A DNA stretch of 64,000 bases. Origin: Thunnus maccoyii. Lineage: Eukaryota; Chordata; Actinopteri; Scombriformes; Scombridae. Of this stretch, positions 24,206-36,900 are shown piece after piece. The stretch spans positions 4,758,001-4,822,000 of the forward strand of contig NC_056545.1 of NCBI RefSeq assembly GCF_910596095.1. The letters run 5' to 3'. The position numbers and the translations under genes were made by a program. The notes beneath the pieces were generated by a model. The model worked only from the letters and a program-made list of their open reading frames with translations, was not told where the DNA came from and ran no database searches. How positions within the stretch are numbered: the first letter of the stretch is position 1; every line of letters starts with the position of its first letter.

Positions 24206-26370
24206 AGGATGGTAAATACGGCACAGGAGACTAACACGCACCGAGATACAAGTAAAATATCAAAATGACAACAAGATGACTTGTAACATATGAATGAAAT
24301 AAATAAATAATAAAAGATAATAATAGATTAGAAAGAAAAAAAAACCCTACTTTAAAAGATTTAATTGAATAAGACAACAATAAAGACAAAGTATGGCTGT
24401 AGGTCCAAATTAAAATCATCATTAAATAAATAAACGCTGCTGGTTATTTTCTCTGCAAACATGTTTCTGTTGTCTCACTCAGTAGAAATTTCCGCAGGCG
24501 GTAAAGCTTAAGAAGTGCTGACTAAAGTGAGGATTGCTGACGTTAATGTGTCAAGCTCTAACACTGCCCTGCAGTTTTGACTTAGCACTCATTATTACAG
24601 AGTTTGTCTGGAGCTGATCCGCTCTAATCCACCGCTTTGATGTGATGTACATGTATCTCCAGTTGCTTTATCATTAAACACTGTACCCTCCTCTCTCTCC
24701 CTCTCTCTCTCTCTCTGTGTGTCTCTGATGCTTGGAAACAAACTGAAGACACTCCTGAATTTGGTAACACATTCCTCTGTCAAACCGTCAGACAAGTGTG
24801 ATTGTGTTACTTCTATCCTTGTGAGAAGCATCTGAGTTTTTAAGATACAAGACTAAAGCTCTGCTGACAAGGCTGTAAATGTTAAATCACACTCCTGATC
24901 CTGATCACTCCACACTGCTTTTTTTTTTTTTTTTTAGCACTTCACCAAGTTTGTCCTGAGGATGCAGTTACAATACTGACACATATTGTAGTAGGGATGT
25001 CACTTATATAGTCACATTGAAATCTGTAATCATCTGTTTGAGTTAAAAATGATTAGTGAACAAGTGTGTGTGTTTGTGTGTAACAAAAAAACAGACAACT
25101 ACTAAGTTGTACATCATGTGTGGAAGCATTTTGGATTCATCACCATAGATGGAAAAACTGGTGGATAATGAAAAGACTTGCCTTTTTAAATGTTCTTCAT
25201 TCAGAGTAATTTCGTTCCAACATCAGCATGAGCTCTGATCAGCTGACGCAACACATTGCACCCAAAATGGCAGCTCGACTAAACGAACAGAAGCAGCATC
25301 TTCATTCTTTTCAATAACAAACACAGGACAACAATGCAGATGCTTCCACACAACATAAACTCTCAGAACTACTGTGCAACCAAACATGGTTCAAACCAAC
25401 AGAACTTTATTTTAAACTCTAGCTGAGAAAGTTTTCAAAGATGCCAAATATAAAAAATGTATAAAATGATGCACGAAATATATTTTAAATTTCCAATCAT
25501 GTGTTTTATTTCACTCAGTGTAAATGTGATGCATCAAGAGGAAACAAGCTACTGTATAATATATACATAGAATACACTGTATACTGTCAGACAGTGCGGA
25601 ATAAGATGATTTTAATGACCTTAAAGTTACTTTTAAAAAAGGATTTTGATGCTGCAATATGTAAAACAAACCTCATCCAGCCAAGAAGATGATAAAATAG
25701 AAAACAGATGATAACCAAGCACCCATGATTTAATTTAGAAACAATCACATTTCATCTCTCACTCAGAAACCACCATTTCAATCTTAATATATGTTTTTTT
25801 CTTTACACTGTCTGTCAGGGTTTGTCTCACATGTTGTGTGAGCTTACTGCCCTCTGCTGTTCATGGAAGTTAAATAAATGAGAGTTGGAAATGCAGCAAC
25901 ATAACAGCCATCATTTTGACTTCAGTGCACGTTAGCGACTGAAATAAGTGTTGTTTTTTTAATCATACCCGAGTAGGAGAGATGTGATGTTAAACGGACA
26001 GAGAACGACATTAATTTAGTGGTCAGTATTACGATTTACTGCTCACATATTCAGGGTTTCTGCAGGTTACAGCAAGTTGAATTTAAGACTTTTTAAGACA
26101 TTTTTAATAAACATAGAATGAAATTTAACACTTTTTTGATGACCATACCAGCCAAAGTATGACAGTATGATGGAAAACTTAATGAGAGCAGTGAGAGTCA
26201 ACCAAAACAGTAAAGTTGTGGGCCATCAAACCAAAACAATTAGTTTTTAAAAATGCGTAAATGCTCTTTAGAGCTAAGGGGAACTGCACAGTCTTGTGAT
26301 CATTTTCTGTGGGTTTTTCATTACGAGTGACCTTTCATATGACACACAGTCATGTGATCCATTGTTGATA
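24206..26370. other. Gene-free interval
   Basis: It contains a CT-rich microsatellite at about 24688-24722 and a poly-T run at about 24920-24935. No gene is recognised. Confidence 0.4.
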
Positions 26371-26380
26371 TAAAATATTG

Positions 26381-26838
26381 CAGCCGGGTCGCCAGAATAA
26401 AACGTTTGCATTGTACGTTTCTGCAAACCACAGAAACGTTGAATATCTACGTTTCAACACGTGAAATACGTATCATATCAAAATGTCAACAAAACGTAAC
26501 ATTTCCAAAATACGTATCATCTCAATATTTCTATAGTAGCAAGAAAACCTGCTTTTTTTAGTGAAACATCGGCCGTTTTTATTTTATTTTTTATTTTTAT
26601 TTTAACCCAAACCATGATCTTTCCCTAATTGTAACCAAGTGGTCTTTGTGCCTAAACCTAACGAGACCTTAACCACAGCGTTGTCACACCATAAGACATA
26701 ATTATTCAACAAGTAGAAATGTTAATATGCTACATTTGTAGAAATGTTGATATGATACGTGTTGAAACGTATATATTCAACGTTTCTGTGGTTTGCAGAA
26801 ATGTTCAATGCCAACGTTTTCTTCTGGCGACAGGGTTG
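26381..26838. mobile_element. 458-bp MITE with long inverted repeats and AATATTG duplication
   Basis: The ends are inverted repeats over about 110 bases. The left arm contains 'gcaaaccacagaaacgttga' and the right arm carries its complement, with GTCGCCAGAA near both tips. The 7-mer AATATTG flanks the element on both sides (26374-26380 and 26839-26845), a plausible target-site duplication. There is no coding capacity. It resembles a MITE family common in teleosts. Confidence 0.8.
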
Positions 26839-26959
26839 AATATTGATTGTAGCCACTTTAAATACCTAATTTTGGCTCAAATCTGCATTAACTGAAAGCA
26901 AAAGTACCACAGTACCCTCAGCGGTTTGGCCAAAAATACAAAATTAAATAGTCAACTGT

Positions 26960-29900
26960 AATTTTAATTGACATTTAGTTTTTATTGTGGTCTCAAAAAG
27001 TACAGCACAGACAAATGAAGCACACAGTTACAATATCGAGAAGTATTTTAGGCTTTATCAGTGACAGTGAAAATATCATCATGCAGATTGTGGTCTTATA
27101 GACAGTTACAAAGCAGAATATACAGCAGCATGTACCTAATCTCATCTACAGTATCATGGGACACACTGGCCCTTATACTCCAATACCACAAATTAGTGAT
27201 TAATCATCATAAAGGAAACTGCATTTTTTTTTTTTTTTAAATCTTTTCAATAGTGCAAAGCTGACCATAGCAAAGCAAAAAAAAAAAAAAAAAAAAATGC
27301 AAGCAGGAGATGAAACCAGCACTGACATTCACTGAAGTAAAGAGCTGTAGAATACTGACAGAAAGCATCGACATTCACTTCAATGGAACAAAGATATTCA
27401 ATACTATTCCAACACAATCAACAGTGCAAGCATGGCAGTCAAATAATATCGTACATTTTTTTTTTTTTTTTTTTTGTCCAGTTTGGTGATAAGAAAGTCG
27501 CAAAAGCATCACACATGATGTGAATGCTCGTGCTCATGTTAAATACAGTGGTCACATGTTCAAGAGAAGCAACGCTGATGAGAAGAAGTCGACCTGTGTC
27601 TGAAGCGGGCGTTTACTGGAAACTAAAAGTGTGACTCAGAGCTGAGATAACAATCAAACTGCCGCTCCACAGACAATGAATTAGATGATTTTCTTTTTGC
27701 TCTTTCAAAGGGTTATCCAAGTCTCTTAAAGGGGACATTACATGCTTTTTTGTGATTTTCTGTTATTCTTATACTGTTATAATGTTGGATGTCTACGTTA
27801 TACATAGTTTAAGTTCCAAAACTTGTAAAAATGCTCCCTGAAAGTCAGTCAGAACAGCCTGTTTCAGACAGAGGCTGAACTGAGGGGCTGCATAAAGAGC
27901 CAATATAAGATAAATAAGGAGTTTTAAACTGTAAATCATGCAAAGATATTCCAGTAGAGTGAAAGATTAAAAATATAAACCTGGAAATGTGCATGATACG
28001 TCCACTTAAAAGCAAACTCAGTTCACTCAGGTGACGTCTGTGTGTCTAATAACACAAGACTTTTTTTGAATGAAGACTTGTTTACTGTGTGTTTGAAGTT
28101 GGATTATGTAGGAAACAACACAGTTTTCCTCTTACAAATGAAAAGTTGAATTCATAAGAAATAAAACACTCAATTCAATACTCACTCGGTCTGGTATGAC
28201 CAGTAGTTTATGGTGGCTAATGTTAGCAAAGTTAGCAGTGAAAACAACATTATTGAGTCAGTTCGCTGACTTGTTGTCTTTATTCGTGATATTATTACAC
28301 ACTAAATTCTGGCATCCTGTAGTGATAACTGCTACTTCAGCAAAAATTACATACAGTAGGTTCGCTTTAAAGTTTTCCATTTCACATTTAGGATCACCGA
28401 TGAATTATGTTAGTTATAAACCTTAAGATTTCAGTAAAAAAGACATACGCTTTGAGCAGCAACTCTGTCAGAATAATACACTATAGGAGGGGACGTGTGC
28501 ATCTTGTGCATGTATACTAGTAGGTGATTTTGGATGTAACCATGAGATTACAGCTTTTGATACAAGTCTGGTTTACTACAGTCCCATACAGTTGTGGTTG
28601 CCGAGGTAAACAAGATAAATAATTTGCTGCCTGCCGATGTCTATTTAAAATCTAGATGTGTTAAGTCTCTAAATCTATTGTTTGATAATACTGTTATATA
28701 TGTTTTTAGACGTCTTGGGTTGTATTTATTTGATTTATAATGATATATAATCATTTTATATGATTGTTATTGGCAATTTTTTTGACATTTTATAATTGCA
28801 TTTTTGTATCATTCTTATTCTGTAATATATTTGGTGTTATCTGCTTTATGTTGTTAGTCTATAACTCACTGTTGCCGAATAATAAATACATTTTAAAGAA
28901 CATTATGGAAATATTCCTGCCTTACTTGCAGCCTACAGTTGGGAGCTGATATTGACATCTAGAAATGTTAATAAAAAGTCTTTTTCTTAAAGAGAATTTG
29001 TAACAGTGAAGATTATTTTTCCTACAGTAAGTGACTGGTGCATTGACTGGCCGGTCAACACCTCCATCTTTTTCACTTTTCACTATCAGCTCTTCTCTGT
29101 ACTGGCAGTAGTCACCTGATTCATTCCCTATGGAGCAACTCTGCATTTAATGTCTCTTTCTCTGGTCGTTTCTTCTGGTATAGATAACGACAGACGTTTC
29201 TTAAAGCTGCTATGTGTAGCATTTTTTTAAGCACAGTAATAAATCTGTAAAACTTTACCGTAAGCAAACGGGATCACGGTGGAGAAGACGTAAGACCACA
29301 TTCATGCTCAGGAACATTACATTCTCCACAAACCCCACTGCTTCCTGTCACGTCCCCCAGTCTGTTGTGTCTTTGGCTTTACTGAAAAGGACAAACATTT
29401 TCACTGCCATAAAGTAATTCAGCTGATTTCCTGCCAGATTGAGACATTGTCAAAAGCATTGCAACAGCTGCCAGACTTATGAGGACATTTGTTTACATTA
29501 TTAACACTAATGTCTCAAATTTAATGTGGCAATATAATATTTGACAGCTATTAAATGCTACATGTAGCAGCTATAAACTGATTCCAGCTCTGAGTTAGAA
29601 AGCAAAACAAAAATAGACAGGCACGCCTGGTGCAAATAAATACATTTACAGAAATGTGCAGTGATGTGAATGTAAATTATTGCTTTGGCTGATATAACAG
29701 TGGACATAGTGTCACATTCAATGAATTAAAATAGAATCAAACAATCGTGAACGTGAGCGTGTGAGAAACATTCATAATAGAATCTCTGCTTGGGGTCAAA
29801 ATCAAAGGCAAAAAACTTTTGCAAACCTGTAAAAAAAAAATGTTCATAAAATGTTTTTAAATTATTTTTCTGAATGTAAACACACATGTAGAAATTAAAA

Positions 29901-30788
29901 AAAACAGCAAAATATCAATTGGGACATTTGCACCGTAATGCTATAAATATTTCTGAACATCATTTTGCAGGTTTACAAAACTTTTGAGCACAAGAAACAA
30001 ACTGCTGTGGCGATTGTAGAAGCTCTCCACATTCAGTATTTTGGCAAGGAGAAGTCTTGAGTGTTCATGTCACGCAGACATGAAAAGTACAATCTAGAGC
30101 AACTATCGAATACAGACAGAGCTGAGAGATGAACTGGCTCTAAATGGTTTGATAGCTTTTGATTGAAGCAGCGCCAGCTACATTTCTTTTACTCTTTGAC
30201 GTGATAGATCCCTTACAGCTCTTCATTTTTAATACAAAAGTGTTGCTGACACATTTAACCTCATGTCTGATAGCTTAATCAGCTAATGCTTTCTAAAATG
30301 GATTTGTTTTTTTTTGGCTAAGAAAGTAATTTTGGTTTGTATTTAGAATAAGCAAAAGGGTACATAACTGAGGTGTAACGGCTGTGATACAATCGTCATG
30401 AATCATTAAAGCAACGGATAACAATGAGTTGGTGACGGTGTGGTGCAGCCTCCTCATGCACAGCTACAATCGCTATGGTCATCTCTGATGCTGGTGGTCT
30501 GACGCTGCAGTGAGGGCGTAGAGGCAGTGTGTGTGTGTGTGTGTTTGTGTGTATGTAGTGACTGAGTGAGCTGTTGGCAGTGACGTGACATGACGTTAGC
30601 TGGGACGAGATGGGCAGAGCAGAGAGGGAGGAGAGTCTCCCCAGATGAATGATGCAGTTTCAGGAACCATCTGTGTGAGTGTAAAGGGCTTTCTGATTTC
30701 TGATTTCTAGTTGGCCTACCAGACATCCAGGGGAGATCTCTGAGGGGATATCAGGACTCAGTGAGGGTGGGGGGTTGGGGGTGGATGT
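26960..30788 (-). other. elmod1: Possible elmod1 3' UTR / downstream region
   Basis: This is the stretch downstream of the elmod1 stop codon. A minus-strand AATAAA lies at 26981-26986 (TTTATT on the plus strand) and could end a 3.8 kb 3' UTR; other AATAAA sites occur closer, for example near 28725. The stretch contains poly-T/poly-A runs at about 27222-27240, 27278-27297 and 27458-27475 and a (TG)n run at about 30527-30545. It also holds a reverse copy (27720-28010) of the repeat at 20886. The UTR assignment is inference. Confidence 0.35.
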
Positions 30789-30964
30789 TTAGAGGTTGAC
30801 CAGGTGGAGGTCGGAGGCGGAGAAGTGGGGGCACAGAGCCATGTCTGGATTCTTCAGCTGTCGCAGGATCCTCCGGTGGAACTTGGAGCGGACCCGGTTG
30901 AACTCCATGATGTCGCTGGGATCCTCCTCGATCCAGAAACGGTGAAATTCCTGCATCAGGTAAC
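30789..30964 (-). CDS. elmod1: elmod1 last coding exon (residues 270-327, stop)
   Basis: Acceptor CGGCAG. It encodes YLMQEFHRFWIEEDPSDIME, then NPDMALCPHFSASDLHLVNL and a TAA stop at 30789-30791. The C-terminus matches the ELMOD1-specific NPDMALCPHF ending. Confidence 0.97.
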
Positions 30965-33900
30965 CTGCCGTGGAGAAAAGGAAAACATGCTCTTTAAAGT
31001 GACTATGATCAATATTTTGGTAACATGCTAAATCTGCAGGTATTTACTATTTAGGACATTTTACAGAGAGGCTGGTGCAGTTTGGTACAAACTTTTAAAA
31101 AATGGAAAAAAAAGATGATGATAGTAAGTCAATAATATATTTAGGTTATATGTAGTTCTTCATTTGCAAAACTTCTTAATAAATTAGATTCTTAACAATT
31201 CTTTAACAGACAGAAAAAACATTCAGTGTAGTTTCTGTGTCAAATGATTTTTCTAATGATTTGTACCAAATTGCATCACCCTTTCTGTAAAATACTCTTA
31301 AAATTATCTGTTAAATTCCTGCAAATTACAAAAAAAAGGGAAATTTGTATCTGTAAAATAAAGCATTACCAGTATTTTTAAATTCTCAGTCATTCAGGCC
31401 ACAGTTTGTCCAGAGGAACTCAGCCAAGACATTTCACGTCTCACCCAAAACGCTTCTTCACTTCTTCATGAACAAATATTTTAAAATCTATATTCAATAT
31501 TTCTATATTAACAGTGAATCACATAGCCTACAGAGAATTATCACCCAACTGCAGTTCACCTCTTTTAGCTAATTTTTTTGGTTTCCAGCCTATAGTTACC
31601 AACTAACTGGTGAACATAGTGAAGCATTTAGCAGCTAAAGAGCCAGATATTTCCCTCAAGAGTTGGTAGAGACCAAAACAGAGCTAAAAGAGAGTAAATA
31701 TCGGACTGTATCGCCAGATGGAAAGAAACACAACTCAAAATGTTGCTCGATGTCTGCTGGATACGAAAATAAACAACAGTCTGCTTACAGGTTCGCCATA
31801 TCAGCTTAAAAGGTGATAATGCGTCACTGGACAAGAAATCGATTAATACATTAATAGACAGAAAACACAACTTCCGACATATCACTAATCGCCTATTTAC
31901 ACATCCAGCAGTCACTGAGGAACATCAGCGTTCATTTGGAGTTATGTTTGTGTTCACCAAACAAGTCTGTGTGTTGGCTCTTTATACTGATATATATCAG
32001 TTTATTGTTTGGAGGGTGGAGTGCTACTAGCTATGTTGACATGTTTTATGTTGTACTGAGTTAATTTCAGCTTTAGTCTTTTATCTTCTGGTTCAGAATA
32101 CAATATTCATCTGTCTGTGTCCATTAAATGTTGTGTAATTACGTAGATCTATACATTCATGACAAACCACTTGTGTCCACTCTCTAAAAAAAAAAAGTGA
32201 GCAAGCTTTGTTTTAATGTTGAAAAGTCACATTTACTTTTATCAAAATCAAACCAGAAAAGAAGGTGCCTTAACTTTATGGTGCAATTACAAGAAAACTA
32301 AACCGCACTAAAATTTGCAACATTTACAATATAAGCAAAACAAAACATTGGTGTAATCCTGGCTCGGGTTGTCCTTCCTTTGCAGAAAAATGAGAATTAT
32401 TCACATACTGTATATCTTAATCAACCCAACTCACAGAAGGTCTGCTGGAAGTGCAGCAGGCCGGGCATCTCTGGGGCCACGTTGTACAGGTGGGTCTTCA
32501 GAGCTCCACTCACCAGCAGAGAGTAGGCCAGGTCTGTGATGTTGATGCCCACAATGGCAAAAGAATAGCTGGAGGGAGGTGATGAAAATATAGACGTTAG
32601 ATTGTCTTTTTGTTTTGTTTGTTTGCTTGCAATTTATTTCTTTTTGCTACGGGGGTCTGGGTGGAAATAGACCACTTAGCAACTGTTTGTCCAAATGATC
32701 AAGCAGTGTGCATGGAGCTGTAACAAGAGAAAGTTTGGAAGGTGGTGTCTTTTTAAATTTACTTATTTTTATTTAAAAATACAAGAGCAAACACGTAAGA
32801 AATTAATAATAAGCATTTCTGTATAATCTAAAACAAGCTGCTAATGTTAGCATACCTGGCTAATTAGGTACTTACAGTGATAACCTAATATTCCTTCCTA
32901 GGCTAAAGCTAACTACATAATTATGTAGGTTTGGAGGTTGCATTAGAAAATAAAATTTTAAAAAATCTATTAAAAAATACCGTATTTAAGTTTAGGGTAA
33001 CATTAGCAGCTCTGTCCTGCTCTGTCTGACTTTGCCTAACTGATCTGTTTATTCTCATCCTCAGTTCCTTTTCTTTTGTAAATGTGAAACATCACATGGG
33101 CTCTTTTGTACATTTATCATTTTCATACATCAGCCAGAAAAATTTTAAAAAGTCAGCTGGAGACGAAGTTTTGAACCAACTCACAGACCTCATGTTAGTG
33201 AGCGTAAGCTACCTACAGCTAATATCTACTTATATTAGAGCTGCAACAATTAGTCGATGAATTGATTTTCAATTATTCGATCGATGAAAAATGACTCTGC
33301 AACTATTTTGATAATTGATTAACCCTTTTAAGTATTTTTTAAAGCAAAATTGCCCAAAATTAGCTGGTTTGAGGTTCTAAATGTGACGATTTAATGCTTT
33401 TCTTTGTCGTAAATGACGGTAAATTGAATATCTTTGGACTGTTAATCAGACAAAACAAGACGTCACTTTGGCCTGTAGGGAACTATAACAGACATTTTTC
33501 ACTTTTTTAGACAAATCAATTAATCTATCTTATACACACACACATGCATACACTAGCTGGATTTTCTGCCAAAACTGCTCTGCATTGAGGCCAAAACACA
33601 CACAGCTCCAGCAGCAGTAACCCAGTTTTACCAGCTTCATACACACTTCACACACACACACACACACATGCATGTCTACATGCAGCACACGTGCAGACAC
33701 TTACCCAATAGCTTTGTCGAGGTTCTTCTGTTCCCACTCAGGCTTGTTTGCCTCACTGTGAAGGACACACACGAGTCATGAAATGTGGATAAAATCTTGT
33801 AAAAAACACAAACCTACAGAGAAATCCTAAAGTCACAATGAAATGCCATTTTTAGCAGCATGTCTCTTTAAAAAGATGCACGACTGTAACTCTGGAACAG

Positions 33901-36900
33901 ATTGTTCAAAAGTATAAAACTGTAAACTAATGCATGTCACTTGGAAACGTGTGGTTTCTTTACTTAGAAAAGAGGACTTAAAATATTGTTTTGGTCTCAT
34001 TGAGTTGATTTGTTATTTGTACAGCATGAGGTCAACATTATAGTATTACCATGAAGCAGTGTTGAAGTCAAGTCCTCAAATAGTCAGTGGAGACACAGAG
34101 TCCCACCTGACATCAGGTACAAGAAAGTAAATGTCTCTCTCCTCATATACATTACCTTTTGGATATAAAATGTCATCCCTTCATCATTTTATCCTATTAG
34201 ACATTTGTGTGAAACATAATTCTTGAGAATTCTTGAGTTGTGGCCAAAAACGTGTTTTGTAAGGTCACAGTGACCTTTGACCTTTGACCACCAAATTCTA
34301 ATCAGTTCATCCTTGAGTCCAAGTGGACGTTTGTGCCAAATTTGAAGAAATTCCCTCAAGGCTTTCCTGAGATATCACGTTCACGAGAACGGGACGGACA
34401 GACAACCCGAAAAAACATAATGCCTCCGGCCACAGCTGTCGCCGGCGCAGAGGCATAAAAATCATTAGTTTCAGTTCTATATAACAGACTGTGTTAAATG
34501 TCACTGATGTGCAAAGGCCGAATCAAGAATATTACAAGGTGAATGCTGACAACAGTTACTGTGGGCTCATATCATTAATAATAAATGCATATATTACATA
34601 AGACTAAGTAGCAAGAGACTAAAGTAATTCATCAGTTCATTGTGACTTTAAGTTTGTACAAAAGTAGCGTAATTTTAGAAAAACTCTGCATCTGTTTAAA
34701 TACATTATATGTTTTCAACTGCTTTAGTGTTAAAACTGCACTATGCAATTGTGTTTGTTTGAGGGCTTAATTCCCACTAATCATGTAAGGTTAAAGCAAT
34801 CAAATAAATGTAATAATAGAAGCAGGTTTGCACTTCCTCAATCAGAAACTCACACCTTGTAGTGGTGCAGCTTAGATGCATCGTTTTGCCTTGATGTTTC
34901 TCTCTGTTTCAGACCCACAGCTGGGTGTTTACATAGTGCAGCTTTAAATGCATGAAACAACGTCTGTGCACGAAACAGCCCACAATCAGCCCAAAAGAGA
35001 AAGCTATGAATGTGGCTAAAAGCAAGTAAATGAAAGTGAAATTGAGTACCTTTGATTTCTGTGTGTACTCCTACAGTGCACATGTGAGAGACAGAGAGCG
35101 AGGCATGGGCAGAAATGGTAGTGAAGGAGAGAAAGAAGAAGAATCCTCATTTATGAAATGACAGCTCACTGAGATGCAGATGATAAACAATGCAAGCGGC
35201 AGCAATCAATAAAAGATGACACAGTGAGGGACAGCAACCTGAAAGAATGAATATAATCAAGCAGAACGTGGATAATGCAGCATCATGGATGATTAAGTGC
35301 AGTTTAAAGTTGTGAGGAATACCAAGTTTCTGGTAGAAAGGTACTGTTGGGTAACTTTTGAAGCTGATTTAGTTGATTTTTGGCCACCCACTAGGAGGCA
35401 GCAGAAGAAACTGAAAACAGAATCTCTTATTTTATCATCTCATAAATATGTTATGGCAAACATGTTAGCAAACAGTTGCTTACTTACACTTCCAGTAGGC
35501 ACAGAGCAACATTAGCATTAATTTAGAGTTGTGTATCTGCCCATCTAACGCACTTAAATCCAATATTAACTCTTACTTTTGGCTGCTTTGTTCCTCACCA
35601 ACTCCTGAGGGAAATATCTGAGTTGTTAGCTGCAAGATGTTCCTTTTTTTCCACCAGAAAAGTACTTTGTCTGCTGTTTGGGGCTGAGCAAGTAACGTTC
35701 AGTACAGTCGCTATATCAGAGATTTTTTACTAATAACACTTGCTCCCTGTCGTTGAAAACAGGTTAATAAGAGCGGAAGGGCCAAAAAAATAAATAAAAC
35801 GATGAGCTAAAAGAGGCTAAAAAGCTCTGCAAAGTTAGTTAGAATTAGTCACTACAAGCAACCCCTTTTACATTACATCACATACATGTCATCAACGTTT
35901 AATAAAGAAAATACTGATCAGTGCGGCTTTAAAAAGTGAGAAAACTGACCTTACAGCGTGATGTCATGACGTCATTAGTGACCTGACGACTTTCTCTTTT
36001 TTTGTTTCTAAGGACCACTTTCCCTGCTTGTTTGAAGCTGCCAGAATAAGAGTGCAGAGCTCGATATGATCAGTGATTGCTCCAGGTAATACTGTTTACT
36101 GTAGTTCCCTTTTGTGTCCATTTTTGTGTCTCATACACTTTATTAATTTACAACTATCACTGAGTGGTTTCTGATCAGCTTTTTTATTAGACATTACAGG
36201 TTTCCTCTGAAAGTCCAATATCCACTGGCTGCAGATACTGACTAGGGCTGTTCATTCAAAATTCAAAAATTCAATTGAAAAATTAAATATTCAAACTGTA
36301 ATAACCTGTTCAAATTCAAAATTTACAGTCAATAACAACAAAACTATTTCAAGCTGTTTGCCTTGTGATGCAGCAGAGGCCATTTATAAAAATCACTATC
36401 AGCTTGACTTATTGCTCTTTGACCTGTCGGTAAGTAGTAAGCTAATTAATAAAAATGGAGAAGAACAGTAGCAAGAAAAGTCATGACATCAAATAATCAT
36501 GACACCGAAGCATATGAGAAGCAGTGTGTGAAAGTATCTTGGGGAGTACACTGCAGATGGCAAAATTACCAACAAACATAAGACTGTTTGCCTAAAAAAA
36601 AAAATAAAAAACAGCTGCCTCACTTCATTTGAACTGGAATTTTTGAAAAAGTAACAGCCCTAAGACTAACCTTTTAGTTTGGCATTATCAGTATCATTTG
36701 GAGCTATTTAGTCTCATCCTTTTCAACTGCATAGCTAGTTTTAGCCACTACCTGCCTGAAATGAATGTACATTTTATCATATTTATTTGTCTTTTTTTTA
36801 TCAGTTTTGATCTCTGTTTCAAATTCTGCTACTACTAAATGTGATTGGATGTCAATGATCAACCAGAAATATGTTCTACCAAAACACTTGGTGTGTTCCT

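Noticed and set aside
10000..30000. Sarcolipin (sln) expected near elmod1 by vertebrate synteny
   Set aside because: I scanned for the short conserved reading frame (ELFLNF...LLMWLLV) and did not see it by eye. Absence is not proven; a translated search would be needed.
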